Below, piece by piece: positions 1 to 9,804 of a stretch of DNA of 64,000 nt (position 1 is its first letter; each line of letters begins with the position of its first letter). A program made the translations under genes and the position numbers. The DNA comes from UBA1715 sp045615765 (GTDB lineage Bacteria; Bacteroidota; Bacteroidia; Bacteroidales; UBA1715): assembly GCA_045615765.1 (NCBI GenBank), contig JAZLFM010000028.1, forward strand, positions 1-64,000, given 5' to 3'. A model generated the notes under the pieces. The model was given only the letters and a program-made list of their open reading frames with translations, ran no database searches and was not told the origin of the DNA.

Positions 1-570
1 ATACAATAATGTAGTGTCATTTAAGAAAAGAGGTGAAAACTCTACAGACTGCTTATTTATTGACGTATTCAACCGATAAAATTCTGCATTAGGATTCTTC
101 TCTACTATTAGTTTAGCCGAATCACAAGCTGTTATTTGCAAAGCAACAAGATGCTTATAATCTATATCATGACCACCTTTATACTTTTGTTTGAATTGCA
201 AGAAATACTTCTTTGCTTCATCATAATATCCATAAACCTTTAGCATTTCTCCATAATGATACAATGCAAGTAGATTATTTTTATCAGCCTTGAACGCCTT
301 ATCATAATATGTAGCAGCCGAAATGTATTCTCGTGAGGCACGGTAGCATTCTGCTAAAAGGAACAAAACTTCCCCATCATCCTTTTTCTTATCACAATAT
401 GCCTTATAATAGTCGCGTGCGGAATAAGTATCACCAATTTCCAACGCATTATTTCCCAACGCTTTCAATCGTTTTGGCGAATAATCCAAATATTCCTGAG
501 AACTGGCACATAACCAAGCTAATCCCAAGAAAATTGACACAAAAAACTTACAACCTAAATTCGTTCGCAT
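1..570 (-). CDS. TPR protein, probable N-terminus of a PG1058-like OmpA-family protein (partial)
   Basis: The 190 visible codons start at the ATG complementary to 568-570 and run off the left edge. They show a signal peptide (positively charged start, hydrophobic stretch, cut near ASSQ), then tetratricopeptide-type helices (residues about 30-140, for example AECYRASREYISAATYYDKA). The last visible residues resemble the start of the PD40 propeller in the gene at 1714. That gene is a full-length example of the TPR-PD40-OmpA architecture, so this is probably a paralogue whose propeller and OmpA domain lie outside the window. Such proteins are linked to the type IX secretion machinery at the outer membrane and peptidoglycan. 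The start overlaps the end of the PorP-like gene by 16 bases, so the two are probably co-transcribed and co-translated. Confidence 0.8.
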   Translation of the reverse strand, partial: MRTNLGCKFFVSIFLGLAWLCASSQEYLDYSPKRLKALGNNALEIGDTYSARDYYKAYCDKKKDDGEVLFLLAECYRASREYISAATYYDKAFKADKNNLLALYHYGEMLKVYGYYDEAKKYFLQFKQKYKGGHDIDYKHLVALQITACDSAKLIVEKNPNAEFYRLNTSINKQSVEFSPLFLNDTTLLY

Positions 571-1589
571 GGGATAGCTATTTTTTTACTTTTCCAACTT
601 GGAGAAAGATATGTCAAGGTAACTTCAAATGCCCCTCTCAACTTTGTTGCCTGACGCAATGGTGAAACATTTATGTCATAACTTAGTCCTACAGAAAGAC
701 GTTTATATTTCGTTCCTAATGTCCAAATTGACGCATCATAATTTGTTGACATCCCATAACGGAACAATGTACCTCCATATAAACTAAGATTATCATGCAC
801 CGACTGTTGCAACAACGCTCCAATCACAAAATCCGTTGCTTTGGTCTGTCTCATATACAAGATTTTAGGCTCTATCTCGAGCTTACTATTTACCTTATAA
901 CTACCACCGAGTTGCACAACATATTGCAATCCCTGTTCCGTGTTTTCTAAATCCATTCCATACAAAGACTCGCTAGGAGTGTTTACATTAAACATACTCA
1001 CACCAACATGTGCAATATAATTATAGGTCAATTGTTTTTCCCAAGAAACTCCAAGATGAACAGCAGCATGAAACAACGAAGCATCCGATTCTTCTCCTGA
1101 CTCAAAAAGTTTATTAAAAACATTTTCACCACCAAAATCAAATTGTTCATCAAATGTATGATTAGCGAAACTTGCAGTTTTATAAACTAAGCCCAATTGT
1201 GATCCAAAACTCAAAATATGTCCATTTACATGAAGAGCAAAAGCACCTGAAACCAACAATTTGTCTTGTATCAAACCAACATAACCCGACTCATCGCGTA
1301 ATGCCTGTAATCCAAAACCGAATGTATGATCATAGAAATGGAATTGTTTTTCTAAACCGAGAGAAACAGTTTCAAACGGCTTCATGTCAATCGCACGCCA
1401 TTGGTCTCTATATGCACAAGTTACACGAACATTACCATCATACAAAGCCGTTTCGGCTGGATTCAACGTCATTGGCAACGCATAAAACTGAGAAAAATGT
1501 ATGTCTTGGGCTTTAACTATACTTGCAAACAAAAGCAATAGAATTACCATTACGTTAATTCTAATATGTTTACAAGCATTTACAGACAT
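555..1589 (-). CDS. PorP/SprF family type IX secretion system membrane protein
   Basis: This is a 344-residue outer-membrane beta-barrel protein of the PorP/SprF family. After a signal peptide (hydrophobic core VILLLLFASIV, cut near KAQ) comes the family hallmark DIHFSQFYALPMTLNPA. The rest is alternating amphipathic strands ending in aromatic residues, and the length is normal for the family. PorP/SprF proteins act with PorK/PorN-type components in type IX secretion and gliding. Many genomes carry extra copies, each paired with an OmpA/TPR-PD40 gene, as here with the partial gene at 1-570. It is divergent from the OmpA-family gene at 1714. Whether this copy is core PorP or an accessory copy tied to one exported substrate cannot be told from the sequence. 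Confidence 0.88.
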   Translation of the reverse strand: MSVNACKHIRINVMVILLLLFASIVKAQDIHFSQFYALPMTLNPAETALYDGNVRVTCAYRDQWRAIDMKPFETVSLGLEKQFHFYDHTFGFGLQALRDESGYVGLIQDKLLVSGAFALHVNGHILSFGSQLGLVYKTASFANHTFDEQFDFGGENVFNKLFESGEESDASLFHAAVHLGVSWEKQLTYNYIAHVGVSMFNVNTPSESLYGMDLENTEQGLQYVVQLGGSYKVNSKLEIEPKILYMRQTKATDFVIGALLQQSVHDNLSLYGGTLFRYGMSTNYDASIWTLGTKYKRLSVGLSYDINVSPLRQATKLRGAFEVTLTYLSPSWKSKKIAIPCERI

Positions 1590-1645
1590 GTGTTTCAGTT
1601 CAAAATCTAAATTTGCTGGTAAAGATATTCAAAAACATTGTTTTG

Positions 1646-1653
1646 TATTTTTG
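1646..1653 (+). promoter_or_regulatory. Candidate Bacteroidetes -7 box
   Basis: TATTTTTG fits the TAnnTTTG consensus and lies 60 bases before the chosen start of the OmpA-family gene. No clear -33 TTG is visible at the right distance, so this is tentative. Confidence 0.35.
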
Positions 1654-1713
1654 TTGAATAGAAAAATATCTATATGCCATAAAAAATGTATATTTGAAGA
1701 AAATTATGTTCAA

Positions 1714-3702
1714 ATGAAACACATTGTACTGTACATAGGGATTCTTTGCATTTTTTCACTCAACACCTTTGGGCAAAAGAATGTCATTAAGCAGGCTGAC
1801 AATGCGTTAAAGGCAAACGAATATACCTTTGCCATAAATACATACAAAAGCGTATTCTCGCAGATAGAAAACGAAGATCCGCAAAAAGCAATTATTGCAT
1901 ATAAGATCGGATGGTGTTATCGTCATATTTCTCAACCACTACATGCACAACTTTGGCTCGAAAAAGCAATAGAACTACGTTATGAGGATCCTATAGCATA
2001 TTTCTATTGTGCAGAAGCAATGAGAATGAACAAAAATTTCGACAAAGCAATTCAATATTACGATAAGTATAAATCAATTGTTAGAAACGACAACAGAGCG
2101 TCCAAAGGGATTGAATCATGTAGAATTGCAAGAAAATGGTTACAAGAACCTACTAATTATACCGTTACAAACCTTGCATTCATCAATAGTGAGTATTCCG
2201 ATTTTGCGCCATTTTTTGACTATAATGGAAAAAGCAAAACGATATACTTCTCTTCGTCGAGAAACAATGCAACTGGAGACAAGGTTCATGGAGGAAGTGG
2301 CCAAAGTTTTAGCGATATTTATTCTTCAAACGAAGACGCCAAAGGTTTTTGGACCTCGCCAGTTTCTATTTCAGACCAAATCAATACAGAAAACGAAGAA
2401 GGTGCAGCAAGTATTTCACAAGATGGTAGTATGATTTTCTTTACCCAATGCAATTACGGGAACCAAGATTTTAAGTGCAAAATAAAATCTGCTACAAAAA
2501 GAGGAGCTTCGTGGGATACACCTGTTGATTTACAAATGCCTGAATCAAAAGACACTTGTGACTATGTTCATCCTTGCATTTCCGCAGATGGTCTAACATT
2601 ATACTTCGCATCCAATAGAACTGGAGGATATGGCGGATATGACATATGGTTCTGTAAACGAGAATCTAAAACCGACAAATGGGGAAAGCCACAAAATGCA
2701 GGCGATATAATAAATACCGACGGCGATGAATTATATCCCTATATAAGACAATACGACAACACATTTTATTTTGCATCGAACGGCCATATTGGTATGGGCG
2801 GACTTGATATTTATCGCGTAAACACTGACGCGAAAGGTAAACAATATGTTTTGAACTTAAAAAATCCTATCAACTCTCCTTCCGATGATTTTGGAATCAC
2901 ATTTAAGGATTCTTTGGAGGAAGGTTTTTTTAGTTCAAATAGACCTGGCGGTAAAGGATACGACGACATTTATCATTTCTCTATAGCAAAATTGCACTTC
3001 TCTGTAAAAGGACAAGTTTTAAACGAAATAAGCGAAACACCTATAGCAAATGCAACAGTTAGTTTAATTGGTAGCGACGGAACATCACTTGAAGTTATTT
3101 CCGATGCAAATGGTAATTATGAGTTTGTACTAAATCCACAAGTTAACTATGTGCTTCTTTCCATGCACGAAGGCTATTTAAATAGCAAGTACAAAATCTC
3201 TACATACGGACGAACTGAAGACAAACACTTCGAGGCAAACCTCTATATGACTCAATTGAATATACCTATCGAAGTCCCTAATGTAATGTATGATGTAAAC
3301 CTTTGGAATTTGCGTCCTGAATCTATAGTGTCATTAAATAAATTATACGAGACATTGGAGGACAATCCTAATATTACAATAGAATTAAGTTCCCACACCG
3401 ATTATCGTGTCGGCCCAAAGATGAGCAACGAACAATTGTCACAACTTCGTGCCCAATCGGTTGTAGATTTCTTGATTAATAAAGGCATAGACAAGAATAG
3501 ACTTGTAGCGAAAGGCTACGGTGCAAGCGCTCCTAAAACAGTAGATCAAAAATATGCTGACCAATACGATTTCTTACACGTTGGTGACAAATTGACTCCC
3601 GAATTCATACAACATTTGTCGAGCAAAGAACAGCAAGATATTTGTCATCAAATAAATCGTAGGACTGAATTTAAAGTAACTTCTACAAACTACAGAAAAT
3701 AG
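1714..3702 (+). CDS. TPR-PD40-OmpA outer-membrane protein (PG1058-like)
   Basis: The frame is open from 1501, but translation very probably starts at 1714, where a normal signal peptide begins (MKHIVLYIGILCIFSLNTFG). This gives 662 residues. Domain order: TPR helices (about 20-140); a WD40-like PD40 propeller (about 150-420) with repeated Y-F-[AS]-S-[NS] strands such as LYFASNRTGGYGGYDIW; a carboxypeptidase-regulatory-like fold (about 430-510); and a C-terminal OmpA peptidoglycan-binding domain (about 530-662) with SHTDYR and the GYGAS motif. Proteins of this architecture bind peptidoglycan and are found next to PorP/SprF genes in type IX secretion. Here it is divergent from a PorP-like gene. 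It probably anchors or stabilises an outer-membrane complex. Confidence 0.88.
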   Translation: MKHIVLYIGILCIFSLNTFGQKNVIKQADNALKANEYTFAINTYKSVFSQIENEDPQKAIIAYKIGWCYRHISQPLHAQLWLEKAIELRYEDPIAYFYCAEAMRMNKNFDKAIQYYDKYKSIVRNDNRASKGIESCRIARKWLQEPTNYTVTNLAFINSEYSDFAPFFDYNGKSKTIYFSSSRNNATGDKVHGGSGQSFSDIYSSNEDAKGFWTSPVSISDQINTENEEGAASISQDGSMIFFTQCNYGNQDFKCKIKSATKRGASWDTPVDLQMPESKDTCDYVHPCISADGLTLYFASNRTGGYGGYDIWFCKRESKTDKWGKPQNAGDIINTDGDELYPYIRQYDNTFYFASNGHIGMGGLDIYRVNTDAKGKQYVLNLKNPINSPSDDFGITFKDSLEEGFFSSNRPGGKGYDDIYHFSIAKLHFSVKGQVLNEISETPIANATVSLIGSDGTSLEVISDANGNYEFVLNPQVNYVLLSMHEGYLNSKYKISTYGRTEDKHFEANLYMTQLNIPIEVPNVMYDVNLWNLRPESIVSLNKLYETLEDNPNITIELSSHTDYRVGPKMSNEQLSQLRAQSVVDFLINKGIDKNRLVAKGYGASAPKTVDQKYADQYDFLHVGDKLTPEFIQHLSSKEQQDICHQINRRTEFKVTSTNYRK

Positions 3703-3793
3703 AATTTGAGAAGTTAAATTCATTCTCCTTGTTTTATTTCCCACACAGCAAACAAAAGTGAAACAATAACAATATCCAAAACCATTATTTTTC

Positions 3794-3801
3794 TATCTTT
3801 G
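3794..3801 (+). promoter_or_regulatory. Promoter -7 box of the purM-like gene
   Basis: TATCTTTG is a perfect TAnnTTTG box ending 24 bases before the start codon used here. This places transcription start near 3808 and excludes the more upstream in-frame start at 3799. Confidence 0.7.
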
Positions 3802-3825
3802 CATTACAATATAATGTATAACACA

Positions 3826-4995
3826 ATGGCAGTAGAATCACGATATATGCAACGCGGCGTTTCCGCAGGCAAAGAAGATGTACACAATGCAATAAAAAAC
3901 ATCGACAAAGGACTTTATCCACAAGCATTTTGTAAAATCATCCCTGATATTTTAGGTGGTGACCCAAACTATTGTAACATTATGCATGCCGATGGTGCAG
4001 GAACAAAATCTTCTCTTGCTTACTTATATTGGAAAGAAACTGGTGATTTATCTGTTTGGAAAGGCATTGCACAAGATGCTCTTATTATGAATATTGACGA
4101 CCTCCTATGTGTTGGTGCTATTGACAATATTCTTGTGTCTTCAACAATAGGTAGAAATAAACTTTTGATTCCAGGAGAAGTTATCTCCGCAATCATAAAC
4201 GGAACCGATGAATTACTTGCCGAACTACGAGAAATGGGTGTTGGTGTTTACGCTACAGGTGGCGAAACTGCCGACGTTGGTGATTTAGTTCGCACCATTA
4301 TTGTTGATAGTACTGTTACTTGCAGAATGAAACGTAGCGATGTTATCAACAACGCAAACATTCAAGCTGGTGACGTTATTGTTGGTTTAGCTTCATTTGG
4401 ACAAGCAACATACGAAAAGAGCTACAATGGCGGTATGGGAAGTAACGGTTTAACTTCTGCTCGTCATGACGTTTTCGCAAAATATCTTGCAGAAAAATAC
4501 CCAGAAAGTTTCGATGCTTCTGTTCCTGAAGATTTAGTTTATTCTGGGAAATTGCATCTAACAGATAGCGTAAAAGATTCACCTATAGATGCTGGTAAAC
4601 TAGTTCTATCTCCAACAAGAACATACGCTCCTGTTGTCAAAAAGATTTTAGACGCGTTGCGTCCACAAATCCACGGTATGGTTCATTGCTCTGGCGGGGC
4701 ACAAACAAAAATTCTTCATTTCATAAACAACTTACGTGTTGTGAAAGATAATTTGTTCCCTGTACCTCCTCTATTCAAAACTATACACGAACAAAGTGGA
4801 ACAAGTTGGGCAGAAATGTATAAAGTATTCAATATGGGTCATAGACTTGAAGTATATGTTTCTCCTGAACATGCACAAGAAATCATTGAGATATCTAAAT
4901 CTTTCAATATTGATGCACAAATCGTTGGTAGAGTTGAAGCATCAGACAAAAAAGAGCTAATAATTAAGGGTGAATTTGGTGAGTTTGTTTACTAA
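3826..4995 (+). CDS. purM: AIR synthase (phosphoribosylformylglycinamidine cyclo-ligase) family
   Basis: This 389-residue protein belongs to the PurM/AIR synthase family, which closes the imidazole ring of AIR with ATP in de novo purine synthesis. Visible signatures are the N-terminal HADGAGTKSSLAY substrate/ATP loop, NIDDLLCVGA, and the GGETADVGD motif with its conserved acidic residue. The length matches the longer Bacteroidales form rather than the roughly 345-residue E. coli enzyme. The start at 3826 (MAVESRYMQRGVSAG) fits the TATCTTTG promoter just upstream; an ATG at 3814 is the alternative. It converges on mqnA, and the two stop codons overlap. Confidence 0.85.
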   Translation: MAVESRYMQRGVSAGKEDVHNAIKNIDKGLYPQAFCKIIPDILGGDPNYCNIMHADGAGTKSSLAYLYWKETGDLSVWKGIAQDALIMNIDDLLCVGAIDNILVSSTIGRNKLLIPGEVISAIINGTDELLAELREMGVGVYATGGETADVGDLVRTIIVDSTVTCRMKRSDVINNANIQAGDVIVGLASFGQATYEKSYNGGMGSNGLTSARHDVFAKYLAEKYPESFDASVPEDLVYSGKLHLTDSVKDSPIDAGKLVLSPTRTYAPVVKKILDALRPQIHGMVHCSGGAQTKILHFINNLRVVKDNLFPVPPLFKTIHEQSGTSWAEMYKVFNMGHRLEVYVSPEHAQEIIEISKSFNIDAQIVGRVEASDKKELIIKGEFGEFVY

Positions 4996-5741
4996 AGCAA
5001 ACTCATCTCTTTTCCTTTAGCAATAAAGGTATCTATAACAGAGCGTTTCTCTGGTGTCAAATCATATTCCACGCTATGGTGGAGATAATGAGCGATATCA
5101 AATTGAAATGCTTTTTTTGTAAATGCTATTGCTTCATCTATATGCGTAACGCCATACTCGCAGGCTGCATTAAAAGCATTTACAAATTCTGCTGACAATT
5201 GTTTGTTTGCGACCCATGCTGCAAACACAAATGGATGTCCGAAAGCCTTATTCCATTCTTGCGCAAGATCATATACATATTTAAAAGAACTTGCATACAA
5301 CAACGCTCTATCGCCTATAATAACCTTTGCCGAATCGTCTTTCTGTAACTCATATCCTTCTGTAGTAGGTACATATACCGGTTTTATATGCCAAACTTCA
5401 CGAGCTAAGATTTGAACCAACACATTAGAAGTACGAGACTGATAGTCCAACGAAATTGTATCTATATATTCTAACGGTTTATTACTGCACAACAACACTG
5501 AATCCACACGATTTGTTGCACTAATGCAATAATCCGTAAGTATTTGTGCATTGGGAATTGCAGGAATAGCAGCAACTGAAATAATAGATATATCAACCTT
5601 ATTATTAGTCAACATATCGGCTACTTGAGCTGGATATCCATACGAAAAATCTGCAAGTTCTTGCAAATATTTGCTTTGTAACAATCCGTATGTAAATGGA
5701 ATGGTATTACTATAGTTAATAAGAGAAACGCGAGTTTTCAT
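4992..5741 (-). CDS. mqnA: Menaquinone biosynthesis protein, MqnA-type chorismate dehydratase
   Basis: This 249-residue protein has the periplasmic-binding-protein-like fold of the MqnA/MqnD family. MqnA dehydrates chorismate to 3-enolpyruvylbenzoate, the first step of the futalosine route to menaquinone. Family features visible are the N-terminal strand with the N-T-x-P-F substrate motif (NYSNTIPFTYGL), then KVDISIISVAAIP, and DYQSRTSNVLVQILAREVW, the S-x-T-S segment of the hinge. MqnD is related, but the N-terminal motif and length favour MqnA. It follows psd with a one-base stop/start overlap and lies last in the rsfS-ftsH-LUD-cdsA-psd run. This implies the organism respires with menaquinone made by the futalosine pathway. 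Confidence 0.82.
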   Translation of the reverse strand: MKTRVSLINYSNTIPFTYGLLQSKYLQELADFSYGYPAQVADMLTNNKVDISIISVAAIPAIPNAQILTDYCISATNRVDSVLLCSNKPLEYIDTISLDYQSRTSNVLVQILAREVWHIKPVYVPTTEGYELQKDDSAKVIIGDRALLYASSFKYVYDLAQEWNKAFGHPFVFAAWVANKQLSAEFVNAFNAACEYGVTHIDEAIAFTKKAFQFDIAHYLHHSVEYDLTPEKRSVIDTFIAKGKEMSLL

Positions 5742-6391
5742 TATTTTTTTGCTATCAATGTCTGTCCACCTCTTACCTGTTGATTAAGAGATACACAAAC
5801 ATTCATATCTTTAGGGATGAATACATCCACACGAGAACCAAATTTAATAAAACCAAGTTCTTGATTTTGTGCAACAACAGTTCCTGCTTCAGCATAAGTT
5901 ACAATTCTTCTTGCAACAGCACCGGCTATTTGTCGGCATAAAATAGTTCCACAAGCTGTATCAAGTACGATAGATGTACGTTCGTTTTTCGTTGAAGATT
6001 TTGGATTAAATGCAGGCAATTTAACACCATCATGGTGCTCACTAACTAAAACTTTTCCTCCTATAGGATAGCGATTAACATGTACATTTAAAGGAGACAT
6101 GAAAATCGAAATTTGTTTACACTCACATTTCAAGAAATCTGGTTCAAACACATCCTCTATCACAACAATTTCTCCATCGGCTGGAGCAATTAATCCATCA
6201 GCATTCTCAACAAGTTCTCTTTTAGGCATACGAAAGAATCCTGCTATTGCAAGTGTAAATAACACCGACAAACAAATGCTTGTAACCAACACCCATACTG
6301 GTACTGAAATTTGCAACAAATATAAGTTCCACAAACAAAGTACGCCGAACACTAAAATAATTGTAGAATATCCTTCTTTATGTATTTTCAC
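5741..6391 (-). CDS. psd: Phosphatidylserine decarboxylase family protein
   Basis: This is a 216-residue short-form phosphatidylserine decarboxylase, which makes phosphatidylethanolamine. Two membrane segments lie near the N-terminus (about residues 10-50). The core contains the APADGEI motif, MSPLNVHVNR, and the C-terminal FGSRVDVFIP self-cleavage site, where the serine would become the catalytic pyruvoyl group. The GSR rather than LGST cleavage motif and the short length are typical of the type found in Bacteroidetes and archaea. It follows cdsA directly and shares one base with mqnA, so the two consecutive phospholipid genes are almost certainly co-expressed. Confidence 0.9.
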   Translation of the reverse strand: MKIHKEGYSTIILVFGVLCLWNLYLLQISVPVWVLVTSICLSVLFTLAIAGFFRMPKRELVENADGLIAPADGEIVVIEDVFEPDFLKCECKQISIFMSPLNVHVNRYPIGGKVLVSEHHDGVKLPAFNPKSSTKNERTSIVLDTACGTILCRQIAGAVARRIVTYAEAGTVVAQNQELGFIKFGSRVDVFIPKDMNVCVSLNQQVRGGQTLIAKK

Positions 6392-6402
6392 AACAGATTC
6401 TA

Positions 6403-7218
6403 TTAAAATAATTGCAAATATGCAAAAAAAGCTGGAATTGAAAAAATCACACTGTCAAATCGGTCAAGAAATCCTCCATGACCAGGCATAATACTTCCAG
6501 AATCTTTTATTCCTAAATATCGTTTCCACTTCGATTCAACTAAATCTCCCAATGTAGAAAAAATCACAACGATAATAGCAAGTCCAACAAAACCTTTTAG
6601 CCCACCAAACCAGTGCGTTATTCCAATGGAAACTAAAACCGTGAACACTAAACCTCCCACAAAACCTTCAATTGTTTTTTTAGGAGAAATTTTTGAACAT
6701 AATGGATGTTTTCCCAACAACATTCCCGTTAAATAAGCAAACACATCGTTTACCCATATTAAAAGGAAAAGGAACAAAATCATTACTGAAGAAATTTCTG
6801 TTCCTATGCAGCCCATAACGTTTATAACCTTATAATGAACAAGAATGGTCATTGGTACACAAGCATACACTATGCCACACAAGCCAAATGCAATGCGATG
6901 GAATGGTTCTTCTTCCTCTCTAAACAATTCTACAACAAACAATAACATTGTAAATAATATTACCACTGGCAACAATGTTATTTTTGGGAAATAGTATGAC
7001 ATTACAGGCATAAGATAGATACAAACAGCCAAAGTATTTGTCATAACTAAATCTACATGAATATCCTTTTGCTTAAAATTCTTATAGAATTCATTTAACA
7101 TACAAAGCATGAATATTCCAAAAGCAGCAAAAAATACTGGCATGGATGTAAAAAGAGCAAGTACTATCAAAGCAACATAAACTGCTCCGGAAGCTAATCG
7201 AATAAAGAAGTTTCTCAT
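6403..7218 (-). CDS. cdsA: Phosphatidate cytidylyltransferase
   Basis: This 271-residue multi-pass membrane protein makes CDP-diacylglycerol from phosphatidic acid and CTP. About seven to eight hydrophobic helices are visible. The complete family signature sits near the C-terminus, with the S-x-x-K-R-x4-K-D core, then PGHGGFLDRFDS, which holds the metal- and substrate-binding acidic residues. It lies between the LUD-domain gene and psd, in an order that is common in Bacteroidales. Confidence 0.94.
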   Translation of the reverse strand: MRNFFIRLASGAVYVALIVLALFTSMPVFFAAFGIFMLCMLNEFYKNFKQKDIHVDLVMTNTLAVCIYLMPVMSYYFPKITLLPVVILFTMLLFVVELFREEEEPFHRIAFGLCGIVYACVPMTILVHYKVINVMGCIGTEISSVMILFLFLLIWVNDVFAYLTGMLLGKHPLCSKISPKKTIEGFVGGLVFTVLVSIGITHWFGGLKGFVGLAIIVVIFSTLGDLVESKWKRYLGIKDSGSIMPGHGGFLDRFDSVIFSIPAFFAYLQLF

Positions 7219-7219
7219 A

Positions 7220-7855
7220 TTATTCTTTTACAATTAACACATATAGATTTTTAGGACCATGAGCACCTAATACCAATGTTTTTTCGATATCTGATGTACG
7301 GCTAGGACCAGTTATTGCTGTTACTTGAGAAGGGAATGTATTTCCATATTTTGATTCTATCACATCAATTGCTTGAGGGAAATCCGGACAAATTTGATCA
7401 GCTGTTGCTAATACAATATGAGTTTCTGCCGCAGAAATCAAACGACGTCCTTCAATTTGCGCCGACGAAACATACACACTACCTGTACGCGCAACCAATG
7501 CTTCACAAGTAGTCAATGAGAATTTTGCTACTCGAGCATATTCAGGATCCGTATTGTACGCTATTGATTTTGCATCTAACGCCGATAATAGTTGAGGGTT
7601 ATTGCATAATAATACTTCTCCTGCAATTATTTCTTTTATACGATCAAAAGCCGCATCTTTTGAATTAAAGACTTCTGGTTTTCCTGCAACTAATTGAATT
7701 TTTGTACAAAAAGCCTCGCATAAATCACCTTCCGGTTGAACAAAATATTCAGCTGTCGAAGATAATTTTTCATAACCATAAGTCGGTTTTACTTGAGCCG
7801 ACTGTAAATCGCTTAAAATAGCATTTCGATTTGCATCTGAATCAGGACTATACAT
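7220..7855 (-). CDS. LUD domain protein (LutC/YkgG-like)
   Basis: This 211-residue protein has a single LUD domain. The recognisable part is the C-terminal TGPSRTSDIEKTLVLGAHGP signature, shared with LutC, a component of lactate-utilisation complexes. No LutA or LutB partner is next to it. Instead it is wedged between ftsH and cdsA, overlapping the ftsH stop by 8 bases, an arrangement conserved in Bacteroidales whose meaning is unclear. The role in this context is unknown; an iron-sulfur or sugar-phosphate related function would be inference only. Confidence 0.85.
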   Translation of the reverse strand: MYSPDSDANRNAILSDLQSAQVKPTYGYEKLSSTAEYFVQPEGDLCEAFCTKIQLVAGKPEVFNSKDAAFDRIKEIIAGEVLLCNNPQLLSALDAKSIAYNTDPEYARVAKFSLTTCEALVARTGSVYVSSAQIEGRRLISAAETHIVLATADQICPDFPQAIDVIESKYGNTFPSQVTAITGPSRTSDIEKTLVLGAHGPKNLYVLIVKE

Positions 7856-9800
7856 GTTCCTCTGTTTTATCTATTGTTGATTGTTCTCCAAATGGACGTT
7901 TTCCGAATATTTTTTCCAAATCATCACTAAAAATAACCTCTCGGTCCAAAAGCAATTCAGCTAAACGAACAAAGCCATCGTGATTTTTAGTTAAAATATC
8001 GTATGCTCGTTGATATGATTTACGAATAATTTCTTGAGCTTCAACATCTATTAGTTTCTCCATTTCGCTACCATACGGTTTTGCAAAAGAATACTCAGAT
8101 TGTCCAGTTGAATCATAAAAACTAAGATTACCTATTTTGTCGCTCATACCATAGTATGACACCATTGCATAAGCTTGCTTAGTTACTTTCTCCAAATCAT
8201 TCAACGCACCGGTAGAAATTTTTCCAAATGTAATTTGCTCAGCAACACGTCCTCCTAATGTTGCACAAAGTTCATCAAGAATTTGTTCTTTTGTTACAAT
8301 CTGACGCTCTTCTGGCAAATACCAAGCTGCTCCCAATGCACGTCCACGAGGAATTATCGTAACCTTAATTAAAGGATGTGCATATTCCAAGAACCAACTT
8401 AGCGTAGCATGACCAGCTTCATGGAAAGCAATTGTTCTCTTTTCGTCTGTAGTCATTATTTTGTTGCGTTTTTCCAAACCGCCAACAATTCTATCAATTG
8501 CATCAAGGAAATCTTGCTTTTCTACTTGTTTTTTATTCTTACGAGCTGCGATTAAAGCTGCTTCGTTACAAACATTTGCAATATCCGCACCAGAGAAACC
8601 TGGAGTTTGTTTTGCAAGAAATGGTGCTTCAATTTCACTCGACAATTTCAATGGTTTCAAATGAACATTGAAGATAGCTTCACGCTCTGTTAAATCAGGT
8701 AATTCAACATTGATTTGTCTATCAAAACGACCTGCACGTAACAAAGCTTTATCAAGAATTTCGGCACGGTTGGTTGCAGCAAGTACGATTACACCCGAAT
8801 CAGTACCAAAACCATCCATTTCCGTCAACAATTGATTCAACGTACTTTCACGCTCATCATTTGAATTAAATCCATTCTTTCCGCGAGCTCGACCGATAGC
8901 ATCAATTTCATCAATAAAAATAATACATGGAGCTTTCGCTTTAGCTTCCTTAAATAAATCGCGAACACGAGCGGCACCAACACCGACAAACATTTCCACA
9001 AAATCAGAACCTGCCAAAGAGAAAAAAGGCACGCCTGCTTCACCTGCGACAGCTTTTGCAAGTAATGTTTTACCTGTTCCCGGAGGGCCTACTAACAAGG
9101 CTCCTTTTGGAATTTTACCTCCTAAATCAGTATATTTTTTAGGATTCTTAAGGAAGTCAACTATCTCACGAATTTCTACCTTAGCTTCTTCCAAACCTGC
9201 AACATCCTTAAAGGTAGTTTTTACTTTATCCTCATTTTCAAACAATTTTGCGCGAGATTTCCCAATATTAAACAAACCACCGCCGGAACCACCACCAGAA
9301 CCGCCACCCATACGGTTCATCATAAACATCCAAAATACCACAAGCAAGACTAACGGTAAAATCCAACTGATAATTTCACCAATATAATTGTGCTTTGTCT
9401 GGTACTCAATGTCAACATTTGAATGTTCTAATTTTTTTTCAAAAGATTCAATAGAACCAATGGTCATGGTGTAATCAGGAGACACTGTACTTCGTCCAGT
9501 GCTACTTGCATTTAAATAGATTTCAGCATAGTCTTTGTTGATTACAACAATTTTCTTTATCTCGCCGTTTTGTAATTTTGTTGCAAATTCACTCGAAGTA
9601 ATCTTCTTTCCCGAGCCACCAAAATCCATAAAACTAAAAATGGCAAATGCTGCCAATAAAGCAACATACACCCACATAAAGTTCCCTCCATTTTTCTTCG
9701 GACTTTTAAAGTTCTTAAAATCCTTAAAGTCGTTGAAATTAGGACCTTTATTTTCTTTCTTTTCTTTTTCTTGTTCAGTGTTTTTCTTTTCTTCTGCCAT
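7848..9800 (-). CDS. ftsH: ATP-dependent zinc metalloprotease FtsH
   Basis: This 650-residue inner-membrane AAA+ protease degrades misfolded and short-lived membrane and cytosolic proteins. In order: a lysine/glutamate-rich cytosolic N-terminus (1-40), membrane segment 1 (about 42-60), a periplasmic domain, membrane segment 2 (about 140-160), a glycine-rich linker, the AAA module with Walker A GPPGTGKT (238-245), Walker B IIFIDEIDAIG (about 293-303) and arginine finger region RAGRFDR, then the zinc site HEAGH (460-464). All catalytic residues are present. The extended charged N-terminus is usual in Bacteroidetes FtsH. It sits 4 bases downstream of rsfS and overlaps the LUD gene. Confidence 0.96.
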   Translation of the reverse strand: MAEEKKNTEQEKEKKENKGPNFNDFKDFKNFKSPKKNGGNFMWVYVALLAAFAIFSFMDFGGSGKKITSSEFATKLQNGEIKKIVVINKDYAEIYLNASSTGRSTVSPDYTMTIGSIESFEKKLEHSNVDIEYQTKHNYIGEIISWILPLVLLVVFWMFMMNRMGGGSGGGSGGGLFNIGKSRAKLFENEDKVKTTFKDVAGLEEAKVEIREIVDFLKNPKKYTDLGGKIPKGALLVGPPGTGKTLLAKAVAGEAGVPFFSLAGSDFVEMFVGVGAARVRDLFKEAKAKAPCIIFIDEIDAIGRARGKNGFNSNDERESTLNQLLTEMDGFGTDSGVIVLAATNRAEILDKALLRAGRFDRQINVELPDLTEREAIFNVHLKPLKLSSEIEAPFLAKQTPGFSGADIANVCNEAALIAARKNKKQVEKQDFLDAIDRIVGGLEKRNKIMTTDEKRTIAFHEAGHATLSWFLEYAHPLIKVTIIPRGRALGAAWYLPEERQIVTKEQILDELCATLGGRVAEQITFGKISTGALNDLEKVTKQAYAMVSYYGMSDKIGNLSFYDSTGQSEYSFAKPYGSEMEKLIDVEAQEIIRKSYQRAYDILTKNHDGFVRLAELLLDREVIFSDDLEKIFGKRPFGEQSTIDKTEEHV

Positions 9801-9804
9801 AAAT

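Noticed and set aside
1501..1713. Longer start for the OmpA-family gene
   Set aside because: The extension overlaps the divergent PorP-like gene; a normal signal peptide begins at 1714.
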